Origin: Pelobates cultripes
Lineage: Eukaryota > Chordata > Amphibia > Anura > Pelobatidae
Direction: 5' to 3'
DNA: 64,000 nt
Assembly (NCBI GenBank): GCA_933207985.1
Contig: OW240921.1
Span: 112,197,590 to 112,261,589 of the forward strand
A program made the translations under genes and the position numbers. Positions 23,191 through 35,810 of the stretch are shown piece after piece. The notes under the pieces were generated by a model. The model saw only the letters and a list, made by a program, of their open reading frames with translations, ran no database searches and was not told the origin of the DNA. The first letter of the stretch is position 1; the number at the start of each line of letters is the position of its first letter.

Positions 23191-23701
23191 AGGATCTTAA
23201 TGCCCTCCCCATGCAATCCATATGACAGCTGTGTTCTGGGCATCTTTATGGGTATGTAACATGTATAGCTTGGAGGAAAGACGAGACAGGGGGGATATGA
23301 TAGAAACATTTAAATATATAAAGGGAATCAACACAATAAAGGAGGAGACTATATTTAAAAGAAGAAAAACTACCACAACAAGAGTACATAGTCTTAAATT
23401 AGAGGGACAAAGTTTTAAAAATAATTATCAGGAAGTATTACTTTACTGAGAGGGTAGTGGATGCATGGAATAGCCTTCCAGCTGAAGTGGTAGAGGTTAA
23501 CACAGTAAAGGAGTTTAAGCATGCGTGGGATAGGCATAAGGCTACCCTAACTATAAGATAAGGCCAGGTACTAATGAAAGTATTTAGAAAATTGGGCAGA
23601 CTAGATGGGCCGAATGGTTCTTATCTGCCGTCACATTCTATGTTTCTACAGCCCAGAACCTATCTGTCATATGGATTGCATGGGGAGGGCATTAAGATCC
23701 T
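23191..23701. mobile_element. TTAA-flanked palindromic MITE hosting a CR1 LINE piece
   Basis: TTAA occurs on both sides (23187-23190, 23702-23705). Inverted ends of about 38 bp start aggatcttaatgccctcccc. The centre is filled by a CR1-type fragment (23240-23650). Confidence 0.8.
23240..23650 (+). pseudogene. CR1-type LINE 3' fragment (reverse transcriptase C-terminus)
   Basis: Frames read LEERRDRGDMIETFKYIKG and, after a break, AWNSLPAEVVEVNTVKEFK, which is the C-terminal part of a CR1-clade LINE polyprotein. It ends in the 3' tail gggcagactagatgggccga ... cattctatgtttct, seen again at 62827-62885. It is 5'-truncated and frame-broken, with no RT catalytic motif left. Confidence 0.8.
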
Positions 23702-23705
23702 TTAA

Positions 23706-24725
23706 TGAACGCCTGTTACAAGGACATTATATGAGTAGACAAAGAATCCATATTATATCCTGAAATAATAGACTGAAATCATATATATTATATATTTAGT
23801 ACTATTCTAAAGCCCAGGCCCACATAATGTTATTATGCCACACCGCTTTTCCGTAAAGTATACATATTAAAAAATAAATAAAAAAATACCAGACTACCTG
23901 ACATTGGTAATTGCAAGAAATAAAAACTGGCTTCTGGGAGCCAAAAGTGATTAGTTGTGGCTGCAATTGGTGAGGTGCTCAATGTATTTCCTGCTATCCA
24001 TGGAAACGTCTTCTAAAATAAATCCTAGTTAACAAAGCATATCATTTGTGTGGATAGGCACTGCCCGTACACGTAGACATACACCTGCCTACTCTTACAT
24101 CACATGTCCATGGATACAGATTGTATACAGAAAACTCCAACAGACTTTGGCTTGGTGTTAAGAGTTCTCCTCTTTTATTTTTTCTGCATGATTCTCTTGT
24201 TTTTAAAGCTATAAAAGACAGCTAAAGAAAATATATTTATTTATTAGGAGGTGCTTTTTTTGTATTGTAAGGTAGGTTGGTAGAGTAATAACATTTAATG
24301 AATACAGTGGCTTGAAAAAGTAGAAACTGGCATTGAGATTGAAAAGCTCGTGCTGAAATTAGTGTTTTATCACATTCCATTAAATAGTTAAATATTTAGA
24401 TGTTATTAATGGGCATATGTGTTTATTTGCAGTAATGTACAATGTAAAATTAATGATGGAGCACTATAGTTTTGGAGAGGCAAACAGAATGCAATACAAT
24501 TTTTTGTAACTAAATCTTTCACACTTTCTATTCATTTACATTATATAATGTGACATTGTTTAAATTGTTTTTTTTTTTTATAACACTATAGCTTTTATGT
24601 GTCTATTTTTAGCCTTTTTGTATGTTGAAATATATGATATGTTGTTTGTAATTTTTTTAACAATACATTTTCTTTTCCAGGTGTCACACTGGTACATTGA
24701 CTTAAAACACTGTGTTAAGCTTTGA
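23706..24725. other. AT-rich DNA
   Basis: No exon or bounded repeat supported. Confidence 0.3.
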
Positions 24726-24783
24726 GGCAGTGTAGTTAGCTGATTGTGCATTTATATAACTTACAATCACTAGCTACACTACC
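24726..24783. repeat. Palindromic repeat ggcagtgtagttagctgatt
   Basis: This word is inverted at 24763-24783 (caatcactagctacactacc). A second such hairpin lies at 25413-25466 (aggcagtgtagttagatgat / caatcactaactacacagcc). The two may be ends or copies of one MITE. Confidence 0.55.
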
Positions 24784-26284
24784 ATCAGAATTTAACACAC
24801 AACAACAGTGCCGTAATTGCATGTGAGTGGCATTTTAAAAACGTGTTTAATTTTTCCTATCACCATCTAGAGCCGTATAAAGGAAAAAAGCCAAACAAAG
24901 TACAATGACCTTTTAATTGGTTACTCAAGACAATAAGGAATGTACATTTCTCCCCTCTAAAATCACTGATATTTGAAAATAGTCCTCTGGTTCTTTCATA
25001 TATTTCCCATTAGTTGATCTGATTCTACTTCTAAAACGCTAAAAGAGAGATGGAAATGTATCCCTTTCTGTAAACATTAATGTTAATCAAAGCTTAGATA
25101 TGTTGGCATAAAAGCCTTTTGACAGTGCTTGTAAACAGCACAAATGTCAGTTTGAAATATCACCACTGGCTCCTTACTTTTTAAATATGTTATAATGCCA
25201 TATACTGAGTTAATGAAAATGCTCCTAAATGTGCATTGCTTCTGTATTTACTAACATTTGTCAACCAAGGTCTTAGAGTCATTTGGATTTTCAATATTTG
25301 TTTTAAGGGTAATGTGTGGGGAGGAGCCTTTATTATATCTTGATCCACTTCGATGAATTTAATCCTAGCTCTCTCAATCTGGACATATTCATAGATTTTA
25401 TCAACCTGGTCACCAGGCAGTGTAGTTAGATGATTTGAAATAATATCAATCACTAACTACACAGCCATGTGAAAGGGTCTGGAAAACAAGCTACAACCTG
25501 TGGAATAAAGGAGTGGAACATTGTCCAAGGATAAAATTGTGTGTGTTTTAATTGTGTAATTTCAGGGAGTTCATGGTTTGTTTGTTTTTAAACAATATTA
25601 GCATAATCTACAACAATTAAATTAGCTTCAGTAGTTTTATTACTGGGGAGCAAGTTTAGAAGAGGCTTCCTTTAGTTGATTTCCCACAACACACCCCAAG
25701 TATTAAATGCTGGGGGGGTTGGGGGAGGACAGTGTATGTAGTATGATGTATCACATTCATGTGTTTGATTGTTTGTAGTCAAGTAAATAATAAAGTTTCA
25801 TTTTCTGCTGAAACTAGAAGTGTCAAAGTGTTATTATGTCTTATGAAAACTGCCACTTATATCTAACTAAATAGACCAGATTGCATGTCCTTGCAATACT
25901 AATTTAAACTAAATAGTAACATTTTAGGTGTATTTTAATAAGGCCATATGATAATTTACAAAGTAGCAAAGATCCCATTCTTTATTCCGGAGTCAAGCAT
26001 TTACATGCTCTACTGTTACCATTGCATTTATATTCTGGAAGCAATGATGATCTAGAATTTAGATTATTCTGTTTAAAAAAAATAAATAAATAGTGCATTG
26101 TTTTTGGGTGTATTTCTCTATCTCGAGGTTAAATCCATATATATTGTATGTTATATGTTTTATACTCATGAATTGCTCATCATTAAAAAGATGGACAATG
26201 CTGATCTAGAAAACTGGTATCGTTCTACATGCTAAGGGACTCTTATCACTGCTTACCTGGGAGGGTGCATCATAAACTCTAGAA
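24784..26284. other. AT-rich DNA
   Basis: Apart from the 25413-25466 hairpin I see nothing to annotate. Confidence 0.3.
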
Positions 26285-26380
26285 CAGGGATGCCCAATAG
26301 GTAGATCCTCAGATGTTGTAGAACTACAACTCCCATGGAAGCTGTAGTTTTAAAACATCTAGGGATCTTGTGCACCCCTG
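26285..26380. mobile_element. Small hAT-type MITE (CAGGGATGCCC)
   Basis: Inverted ends CAGGGATGCCCAATAGGTAG and ATCTTGTGCACCCCTG, with palindromic actacaactcccatggaagc inside. The flanks CTCTAGAA and CGCTAGAG match at 6 of 8 positions, so this is an old 8-bp duplication. A scrap of a related element is at 39650-39683. Confidence 0.7.
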
Positions 26381-26388
26381 CGCTAGAG

Positions 26389-27018
26389 TGTTTTGTAGTA
26401 GATATGATGGTGTTTGGAGTGTTCCTTGAAATCTAGTGGAAACATTAAAATAGCAACATTATATGTTGTATCTGTCTCTCTTTCATGGAAGGCTCCAAAA
26501 TAAAGTGTAATCAGACAGAATGTAGTAGTAATGTGATTCTTGAAATAGCCAACATAAAGAACCCACCAGTAATACAGATTGCTTCTATATGACATACATA
26601 ATACAACCATTACCATATGAAACCTTTAACATGGCACTTACACATGCCATGACAATAATACATACAGCATTCAGATAACCCTAGTAGAGTGCAAATTTAG
26701 CAAAATCCCTAGACAGTGACAATGCTGCCTTAAGCAAAAATACAAACAAACTAAATTATTGACCTTGCCATCCAAGTAAATCTGCTACCCTAATACAAAA
26801 TATTTGTAGTTGCTTCTACTTCTAGTGCTTTGTATAAAATAACTTTTGTATGGTCACCTGACTTCTAGAAATAATTCATTGAGGTCAGAAGCTCCCATTA
26901 TAAGTGATATTAGAGAAAATTGTATTTTTTAAAAAAAACAGACAATACTCTGGTTTAAAGAATGATTATATTCTTTCATACGCTGTAGTCTTGTTTGTTT
27001 CATCAGTATACACTTACA
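26389..27018. other. Intergenic DNA
   Basis: No supported feature. Confidence 0.3.
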
Positions 27019-27320
27019 TGGACACTCCGCTGCCCAAATACAAAAGACTGTTTAGTAAATGAAAGCATGCTTACATTTAATTATGCATATTTTTATTGTG
27101 GTAAATCATAAAAACAGCTTGCAAAAGCTGCAGATCTATTATCTGTAGCATTGCAAGCTCTGCCCTTCTTCCCGAGCCTAGACTTTCTGTAGCTGTCCAA
27201 TCACAGACTTCCCAGTGTAACTCAATGAGAAGTCTTTGAAGGCAGGTGCTCTGGGCAATTTTTTGGCACTTGAGTTTAACTTCACTGAGCCAAAATACCA
27301 GGAAGTAACCAATTGTCTGA
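27019..27320. mobile_element. Truncated AGGGACACTCC-type MITE
   Basis: Relative of 17141-17610 (shares cagttttccaatg-like and accaggaagtaac words). It breaks off exactly where the TTAACCCCTTAAGG element begins at 27321. Confidence 0.6.
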
Positions 27321-27324
27321 TTAA

Positions 27325-27639
27325 CCCCTTAAGGACGGCGGGCGTGGTATGCCGTCCTTAGGGAACCGGCTCTAAACGCTGGGGGGGGGGCGGCATAGCA
27401 CGTCCCCGCCGTCCTGTGTACTTACCCAGTCGCCGGCAATCCCGGTATGGGAGCCCAGGGAGTCCCCTCCTTCCTCTTCGGCCCCCCTGGGCCATGTGAT
27501 TGCGAGGTCCATTGTCAGCAGGGGGAGTGCCTGTAATGACAGGTACTCCCCCTGTTGTCTGATAAAAATAAAGTTTAAAACAGTGTTAAATCAAATTATA
27601 TATACCTAGATCATATATATAATTATTATATATGATCTA

Positions 27640-27687
<48 letters not shown>

Positions 27688-27975
27688 TCAAAGTAAACTT
27701 ACAATGATATTGATTAAAATAAATATATATGTAAATACGTTAAAAAAATAAAATAAAAAAAATAATACAAAATAAATAAATAAAAAATATATATAATTTC
27801 ATTCTAACTGTATTTTAAAATTTATATATAGATATCAAAATACACGTAGAACGAAATAATATATATATCTATATACATAAGTATATACTTATATATCACT
27901 ATATATATACCTATATAAATAAAAATAATTTTAAAAATATATATATACATTTATATATATATATATATATATACA

Positions 27976-28064
<89 letters not shown>

Positions 28065-29037
28065 ATTTTACATAACTAGGACATTTTATTAATTACAATT
28101 AGCGGGACCTGCCTGACAACCCATGCCGAAAGTAAAGGGAATTTAATTTGCTAGCACTATATTTAACCCTGTAACTTTCCAGCACACCATAAAACCTGTA
28201 CAAGTTGGGTACTGTTTTACTCGGAAGGCATCGCTGAAAACAAATATTAGTGTTTCAAAACAGTAAAATGTATTACAACGATGATATTGTCAGTGAAAGT
28301 AAAATTTTTCACACACAAATGGCACTTACACAGACGATATAATTGTTGTGATACGTTTTACTGTTTTGAAACTCTAATATACTCCTGAGTAAAACAGTAC
28401 ACCTCATGTACAGGTTTTATAGTGTTTTCAAAAGTTGCAGAGTCAAATATAAGGCTTGCGTTACAGTTTTTTCACATTGAAATACGCCAGATTGGTTACG
28501 ATGCCTTTGAGACAGTATGGTAGCCCAGGAATGAGAATTACCCCCATGATGGCATACCATTTGCAAAAGTAGACAACCCAAGGTATTGCAAATGGGGTAT
28601 GTCCAGTCTTTTTTAGTAGCCACTTGTGAAAAAACTGAAAAATGTAACATGCCATATTTGACCCTGTAACTTCCCAAAACACCATAAAACCTGTACATAG
28701 GGGGTATTGTTTTACATGTGAGACATTGATGAATACAAATATGTGTATTTTATTGCAGTAAAAGCAAACAGTATTATGACATTCACAGTTAGAATGTCAC
28801 GTAGAACTAAACATTTTTTTTGAATTCCTATTTTCTCCCAAATTATGTTTTATACCTAAATATTTGATTTTAAATGAAAGCCCTGTTTCCACTGAATAAA
28901 GTGATATATAATATGTGTGTGTGCACATAATATGAAAGAGGTGAATTACGCCTGAACAGACATATAGCACAAATTCAAGTTTTTGTTTATGTTTTGTTTT
29001 GATCACAACGTGTACATTTGGCTCAGTCCTTAAGGGG
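27325..29037. mobile_element. piggyBac-type element, TTAA-flanked, CCCCTTAAGGAC ends
   Basis: Left TTAA 27321-27324 then CCCCTTAAGGACGGCGGGCG; right gctcagtccttaagggg then TTAA 29038-29041. The interior has an AT-rich block with (TA)n and (GT)n (27600-28065) and a conserved segment of about 400 bp shared with 35811-37857. No transposase frame is visible; the frames at 28417 and 28461 are shared repeat shadows. Confidence 0.75.
27600..28070. repeat. (TA)n and (GT)n microsatellite block
   Basis: Runs of TA at 27650-27690, 27955-27972 and 28024-28060, and GT at 27978-28018. Confidence 0.9.
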
Positions 29038-29041
29038 TTAA

Positions 29042-29160
29042 ACAGTAAAACGTATCATAACAATTATATCGTCCGTGTAAGGGCCATTTGTGTGAGGAAA
29101 AATGAAAAAAACTTCACTTTCACTGACGATATCACCAGAATGTCTTCATAAAGCACCTTG
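29042..29160. repeat. Inverted piece of the CCCCTTAAGG element
   Basis: cagtaaaacgtatcataaca through actttcactgacgatatcac is the reverse complement of the segment at about 36885-36980. It abuts the 27325-29037 copy head-on. Confidence 0.55.
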
Positions 29161-29343
29161 ATATAACAGCACAAACTTGAGCTGTTAGAGGAATAACACA
29201 CCCTTTATTGTTCAACACACTCTACTTAGAAATTACCAAGCAACGGAGAGAAGCCAGGTAACAAATGTCTGATAGCACAAGGGAGGAAGAAAATCAAAAA
29301 GCTTGTAAAATACTTTAAACATCAAATAGATTCATCTGATTAA

Positions 29344-29690
29344 AGAACCACTCCACACACATGAAACACTTTTACTTGCTTTTGGAGTCTGTTATATTTG
29401 TGACAGTTAAAGTGCCGATTTTAATAGAAATCAACTATTATTATTGCAGACAACCAGAGTTTTTTTCCATATCAGTCACCTCTTCTCATTGAGCTGTACA
29501 ACATTTGAAAGTCTGTGCTGGGGACAGAGGGAAGATGGCTTGCAAAGGCTGCAGACAGAAGGTCTGCAGCTTTTCCAGGCATTTTTTAGTTATACCCCCA
29601 TTGCAAAAGAAATGCAGAATTAAATGCATGTATGATTTCACTGGAGGTATATCTACTAATTTATTTATTTTTTTCCAATGCAGTGTTTCT
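29344..29690. mobile_element. TTAA-flanked MITE
   Basis: TTAA at 29340-29343 and 29691-29694. Ends AGAACCACTCCA and TGCAGTGTTTCT are inverted. The interior has a gcaaaggctgcagac / gtctgcagctttt hairpin. Non-coding. Confidence 0.65.
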
Positions 29691-29694
29691 TTAA

Positions 29695-30719
29695 CAATCT
29701 TCCAACTACCACCTACCTGTATCCATAGCCAACTATATGATATGGTCAGCTGCATAGATTCATGGTATTGGTAGTCTACTAACAGGCAGGAATCAGGTAT
29801 TTGACATGCTGTGGTTAATACTAAACAGGTTATAATTTTGTTTGGGAGACACAGTTGATATTTGTTTATAATGTAAATTTATAATGTAAATTGCTTATTT
29901 AACTTTCCAAAATCCTTTTTTGTAGATTTCCCTCCTCAGTCATGCCATCAATCTATTTGGTATAATCATCCTTCATTTCACTTAATTTAAATATCATCGT
30001 AACCTACATCTCCACATTGGTCTCATGAGTGCTATACAGTCTTACCTTTTATACTTAATATTTTGTCATCAGCATCCTTCTCATTCAGTCACTCAAAACA
30101 CATTTATTTTCCCTTAATAATACAACGTCTGTATCCCTCCTAATGTGTTCCATCGCCCTCACAGCCACCACCTCACTTCATCTATCCTCCTCATCTTGAT
30201 CTCCCTCATATCATCTATCTTCCCCTCATCCCCTTTCTCTATGTCTTTTTCCTCCTGTACATGTTTTTTAGCATTGAGGGTAACAATGTGCACTGCACTT
30301 CCAGATCTGTTATTGGGACGGGACCCAAAATAGGGTTCCCATGTCATTTTAGTGGGTTCCACCTGGTAGAAACAGGTCATAATATTAACTGTATTAAATA
30401 TCATGGATGTCAATTCCATTTGCTTCTAAAGCCGGCAGCCTCAGGACAAATAGATCTCCCCACAAAATATAAAAGCTTGAAGGGAGGTAGCATCAATGGG
30501 CTAGCCTAATCCTATTGTAGGGCAATCTCAGAGTAAGAATCATGTTTTAGAATGACAGTGATATTATTAGGGCTATTCACTAAACTGTGACTTGTTGAAG
30601 GGCACGTTCAAAGCAAAATAACCATTTTGGAAAAATCCTCCAGATCAACTATTCATTTCTTACCTCAGCTAGCTTGTCCTGAAATTTGCATTTCCTGGTG
30701 ATTTATTTAAGATTTACAG
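29695..30719. other. Intergenic DNA with possible LINE remnant
   Basis: 30080-30260 is C/T-rich with cactcaaaacacatttattt, weakly like an L2 3' coding end. 30571 starts a GGGCTATTCACTAAA-type repeat. No gene. Confidence 0.3.
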
Positions 30720-30794
30720 CAGCCATGTCAAACTCACGGGCCGCATGCGGTCCACAACTAATATTTATGCGGCGAGGGAGCGCTGAGTGTAAAC

Positions 30795-31330
30795 TGTGTG
30801 TTTAGGTGTATGGCTGCTTGTATGTATGGCTGTCTGTGTGTATAGGTGTATGGCTGTCTGTATGTATGACTGTCTGTTTGTATAGGTGTATTGCTGTGTA
30901 TATGTATGGCTGTCTGTGTGCATAGGTGTATGACTGTAAGTGTATGGCTGTCTGTGTGTATAGGTGTATGTGTATGGCAGTGTTTGTGTATGGCTGTATA
31001 GGTATATGGATGTGTGTGTGTGTGTGTGTATTGCTGTCTGTATGTATGGCTGTTTGTGTGTATAGGTGTATGTATGGCTGTGTATGTGTCTGGCAGTTTG
31101 TGTGTGTCTGGCTGTCTGTGTGTGTGTCTGTCTGTATAGGTGTATTGCTGTCTGTGTGTCTGGCTGGCTGTGTGTATGGCTGTCTGGGTATGGCTCTCTG
31201 CGTGTCTGGCTGTCTGTTTGTGTGTTTGGCTGTGTGTGTGTGTCTGTATGTAAGTGTGTGTGTGTCTGTCAGTGTATGTGTGTGACGGAGTGATTCTGTG
31301 TGTCTGTCAGTATGTATGTATAGAACAGAA
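30795..31330. repeat. TG-rich minisatellite (ggtgtatggctgtctgtgtg)
   Basis: Irregular unit of about 20-30 bp. The Cys/Val-rich frames at 30926 and 31066 are translations of it. Confidence 0.85.
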
Positions 31331-31532
31331 GAAAGGGATCAGCGCTCTCTAGCTCTACAAAATACAACAGAAACAATAATAAATAAGTAAAAAGTGGCAG
31401 CACACCTAAAAAGTAGGGCTCCCTCACAGGCCTTACAACAGAAATGGTACAGAAAAAAAGAAAGGAAGGCAGCGCCACTACAAACCACATAAATTAAAAG
31501 AGCACAGAATAGGCAGACTAGAATGCAATGTA

Positions 31533-33156
31533 CAGTTGCAAGAAAAAGTATGTGAACCCTTTTGAATGATATGGATTTCTGCACAAATTGGTCATAAAAT
31601 GTGATCTGATCATCATCTAAGTCACAACAATAGACAATCACAGTCTGCTTAAACTAATAACACACAAAGAATGAAATGTTGCCATGTTTTTATTGAACAC
31701 ACCATGTAAACACAGTTCACAGTGCAGGTGGAAAAAGTATGTGAACCCTTGGATTTAATAACTGATTGAACCTCCTTTGGCAGCAATAACTTCAACCAAA
31801 CGTTTCCTGTAGTTGCAGATCAGATGTGCACAACGGTCAGGAGTAATTCTTGACCATTCCTCTTTACAGAACTGTTTCAGTTCAGCAATATTCTTGGGAT
31901 GTCTGGTGTGAATCGCTTTCTTGAGGTCATGCCACAGCATCTCAATCGGGTTGAGGTCAGGACTCTGACTGGGCCACTTCAGAAGGCGTATTTTCTTCTG
32001 TTTAAGCCATTCTGTTGTTGATTTACTTCTATGCTTTGGGTCATTGTCCTGTTGCAACACCCATCTTCTGTTGAGCTTCAGCTGGTAGACAGATGGCCTT
32101 AAGTTCTCCTGCAAAATGTCTTGATAAACTTGGGAATTCATTTTTCCTTCAATGATAGCAATCTGTCCAGGCCCTGACGCAGCAAATCAGCCCCAAACCA
32201 TGATGCCCTCACCACCATACTTCACAGTTGAGATGAGGTTTTGATGTTGGTGTGCTGTGCCTTTTTTTCACCACACATAGTGTTGTATGTTTCTTCCAAA
32301 CAACTCAACTTTGGTTTCATCTGTCCACAGAATATTTTGCCAGTACTGCTGTGGAACATTCAGGTGCTCTTGTGCAAACTGTAAACGTGCAGAAATGTTT
32401 TGTTTGGACAGCAGTGGCTTCCTCTGTGGTATCCTCCCATGAAATCCATTCTTGTTTAGTGTTTTACGTATTGTAGATTCGCTAACAAGGATGTTAGCAT
32501 TTGTCAGTGACTTTTGTAAGTCTTTAGCTGACACTCTAGGATTCTTCTTCACCTCGTTGAGCAGTCTGTGCTGTGCTCTTGCAGTCATCTTTACAGGACG
32601 GCCACTCCTAGGGAGAGTAGCAGCAGTGCTGAACTTTATCCATTTATAGACAATTTGTCTTACCATGGACTGATGAACAGCAAGGCTTTTGGAGATACTT
32701 TTATAACCCTTTCCAGCTTTATGCAAGTCAACAATTCTTAATCGTAGGTCTTCTAAGAGCTCTTTTGTGCGAGGCATCATTCACATCAGGCGATGCTTCT
32801 TGTGAAAAGCAAACCCAGAACTGGTGTGTGTTTTTTATAGGGCAGGGCAGCTGAAACCAACACCTCCAATCTCATCTCATTTATTGGACTCCAGTTGGCT
32901 GGCATCTCACTCCAATTAGCTCCTCGAGATGTCATTAGTCTAGGGGTTCACATACTTTTTCCACCTGCACTGTGAATGTTTACATGGTGTGTTCAATAAA
33001 AACGTGGCAACATTTCATTCTTTGTGTGTTATTAGTTTAAGCAGACTGTGACTGTCTATTGTTGTGACTTAGATGATGATCAGATCACATTTTATGACCA
33101 ATTTGTGCAGAAATCCAGATCATTCCAAAGGGTTCACATACTTTTTCTTGCAACTG
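31533..33156 (-). mobile_element. Complete Tc1-type transposon with long inverted repeats
   Basis: TA at 31531-31532 and 33157-33158 flanks ends that start cagttgcaagaaaaagtatg. The inverted repeats are about 200 bp and carry a second internal copy of aaaaagtatgtgaacc near 31732 and 32950, the two-binding-site (IR/DR) layout. One transposase gene lies inside on the - strand. At 1624 bp it is full length for this type, and the inverted repeats are still very similar, suggesting recent activity. Confidence 0.95.
31755..32780 (-). pseudogene. Tc1-type transposase, two nonsense codons
   Basis: Starting at 32780 with [20 protein letters not shown], a paired helix-turn-helix DNA-binding region covers about residues 1-110 (two HTH units joined by GRPVKMTAR, a GRPR-like hook). 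The DDE domain follows: WTDETKVELFG (first Asp), [13 protein letters not shown] (second Asp), [15 protein letters not shown] (Glu, 34 residues later). It ends KGGSISY. The frame is continuous over about 341 codons, the normal length. A TGA at 32268-32270 (after HYVW, usual Arg) and a TGA at 32187-32189 (usual Cys in VWGCFAAS) interrupt it. It would cut and paste DNA at TA if intact. Confidence 0.93.
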
Positions 33157-34001
33157 TATATAATAAATAATAAGCAAATAGAAGTCCAGAATAAATAGTC
33201 TGACTGGTAGATGAATCAAACAACGAGGTATATCTTTGTAGAGGTGAATACAGTCTTTTGTAGTGGGGGATTCTTCAGAGTGGTGTAGATGCATCTTTGT
33301 ACATCATATGAAATGAGAAAATAACAACTGATGGTAAAGTATGTCCCGAAGGGGGTAGAAGCAATAAAAGAGTATATGGTCCTACTCACATTTTCAAGAC
33401 CTATGGACTTAGCTCTAGTGTTGATAACGTACAGTGGTATAATCCCCACTTATGGGATACGTGAGGTCTTAGTATTCTTTCTTGATTAGGGAACCATATG
33501 TGGAAATAAAAGTGGGAACAACAATGGTGCTCAAAGTATAAAATGCCAGAGGTGAGAAGATAAAAAACCAAGTGGTTACTCACATTTAGTTGAACAGACT
33601 AACTGTTCAATGAATACAGCTTGAGTGGTATAATTCATACCTAGGATTCTTGGGAGTAATATCCTCACTGGAAAGTAAAAACACTTCTGGTGCCGGATAA
33701 AAGGATGGTAGTAGTAAAAAAGTAAAATGATAATAGTGTTTGTATGTCTGTCAGTGAGTGTGTCTCAATGAGTGTGTGAGGGTTTCAAGGAGTAACGGGA
33801 GGATCCGCTTTTTTAAGGTGCAGATGTGGCCATTGGGGGTATGCCAGAGGCCAGACTCCGGACACTACTTGTTGGCTGTTTTTTTTAACAGGGACAGGGG
33901 TTTAGTAGATGGGGGGAATGGGATTTAGTAGATGAGGGGGGGGACTGTGATTTAGTAGACAAGGGGGGCTGGAGTTTAGTAGACGTGGGGGGCTGGGGTT
34001 T
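33157..34001. other. Intergenic, low-complexity in parts
   Basis: 33880-34000 has repeated ggggctggggtttagtagac, a short tandem array interrupted by the insertion that follows. It resumes at 34790-34820. Confidence 0.4.
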
Positions 34002-34790
34002 TTGATTTTTTTTTGCCAATCTTTCTTTTTATTTCAGTTTTGAAAATTAACATTGACAACAATCTCAGCAGGAAAGCATTGTAACCAAGTTTGTCATAGT
34101 ACGCACGACATTTGTTACTGATTTATGACAAGCGATTTAACATTAAAACATGTAAACGAGTCCTATCTATTTATGTATAAGTTGGTAGACCTTAAATGAG
34201 CACGTGACCCTAGTTCGTCTCAGTGGCCTCCCAATTTTGTCGTACTAGGATTGCACTTTAGCGCTGTAGATAAGTGTGTGCCTACCTCCTTTTTTAGCTC
34301 ATTTCTTCCGGTCCTTGCATCTTACCTAACTGTACTCCGGTAGGTGGTCTGAGGTTGGAATTTCCCTTCATGTATGCATGACTTTATTAGGATGACAGCC
34401 CATGGTGTCGCTGAGATTGTAATCCTTGTGAGTTGTCCCTAATCTATGTTTGTGTGTGCCCTACCATTTTAGGGATTCCGTCGTATTATGGCCTTTTCTC
34501 ACTTTGTCTGGTCCATTGCAAGGTGTTAGGTGTCAGTCGTATTCAGGGCCGTTGCGTCGGCGGGCATTTTGCTGGGTCTCAGTGTCCCGTGACCTAATAT
34601 GCCTCCTTGTCGTAGCTCTATTGCCCCTCTTTTCTGGCTAGGTTGTAGTCTCTGTCCTGCCCGATCTCTGTTTCTTTGTCTTTAACCCTTCAGGATCTGC
34701 ATCTCGAGTGGTCTGTGTCGGATCTGGTGTGTATTTTCTGTGTATGACGGTTAGGGAGAGATTAGAAGAAAGCGAGTGTGTGAGTGTATC
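34002..34790 (-). mobile_element. Poly(A)-tailed retroposed insertion
   Basis: On the - strand the segment ends with gaaataaaaagaaagattgg and then A-rich sequence, i.e. a poly(A) signal and tail. The ggggctggggttt array is split on both sides. No protein frame survives; it could be a 5'-truncated LINE or a retroposed transcript. Confidence 0.45.
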
Positions 34791-34865
34791 CAGGGGGGCT
34801 GGGGTTTAGTAGAGGGGGTGAAAATTTACGTTTGTTTGTTTGCAGCCCACATAAACTTAAATAAA

Positions 34866-35546
34866 TATTACCAATCCCTGACTCCTCCCAGAAAAGCTGA
34901 ACATTTAGGTACAATTTACTGCATCGTACCCAATTCTGAACTCTGCCAGATGTGGTGACCGGAATTCAGTACTGTTTACTTACAGAGTTTGTTTAGAAAC
35001 AACGATTCCATGATCTCTGATTGGTTAGAACTCAGCAATATGTCAGCTGTGGTGTAACAATACAAGTCAAAACCATCTATAGATAATATGTCAACTGTCA
35101 TTTTTAGCAGACAAAGATAAAGACTACTACCTGACAATATAGTCTATTTATATGTAAACAAAGGGAAATCAACCATTAAATCATTACTACTTTTATATAT
35201 AATGCCAACATTTTCCACAGCAACGAACAATTTATAAGGTTGAACTAAAATAGTACAAAATATAATTTAAAAATATTGGTATACTGTAACAATGATTGTG
35301 AGCTTAAAATATAACATGTGTAGCACAATTTGTAGATTGAGATGGCCCATGAGTTTACAATCTAAAATAAATATTGGAAAATGAGGCACAATGTACCAGA
35401 TAGGAAGTACCATCAGTAAGATATTAAAGGCAGGAAGATATTATACGTGGACACAATTAACAGTCACCAACTGTCAAATAGTCCTCATGGTAGAATATCA
35501 CTAAGATGTTATAGATACAGTCACTGTCTGCCAGTCGTTATGATGC
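34866..35546. other. Intergenic DNA
   Basis: No supported feature. Confidence 0.3.
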
Positions 35547-35806
35547 ACTATTACATAGTTACATAGCTAAAGAGACTTGCGTCCATCAAGTTCAGCCTTC
35601 CTCACATATGTTTTTTCTGTTGATCCAAAAGAAGGCAAAAAACCTAGTCTGAAGCGCTTCCAATTTTGCGACAAACTAGGAAAAAATTCCTTCGCCACCC
35701 GAAAATAGCAGTCAGGTGTCTCCTTGGATCAAGCAGCTATTACCCCACTAATTAGAAATGATATCCCTGTATGTTATGTTTTTGCAAGTATTTATCCAAT
35801 TGCAGT
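35547..35806. mobile_element. ACATAGTTACATAG repeat, left part (split by insertion)
   Basis: acatagttacatagctaaag, cgtccatcaagttcagcctt and gatccaaaagaaggcaaaaa define it. It stops at ccaattgcagtttaa and continues at 37862 with acatctgtaatggctctgac, so a later TTAA element split it. A reversed scrap is at 740-800. Confidence 0.75.
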
Positions 35807-35810
35807 TTAA

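Larger units (their letters stand above)
30720..34865. mobile_element. Probable hAT-type element (CAGCCATGTCAAACTC end) with nested insertions
   Basis: The left end cagccatgtcaaactcacgg, then gccgcatgcgg, resembles the ends of hAT elements. gtttgcagcccacataaactt near 34843 is a plausible opposite side. In between lie a TG-rich minisatellite, a complete Tc1 element and a poly(A)-tailed insertion. The right boundary and target duplication could not be fixed. Confidence 0.35.

Noticed and set aside
28417..28698. Frames shared between 28417-28698 and 37013-37198
   Set aside because: Conserved because both lie in copies of the same non-autonomous TTAA element; stops and shifts differ, and no transposase motif is present.
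30926..31293. Cys/Val-rich frames
   Set aside because: TG-rich minisatellite translation.
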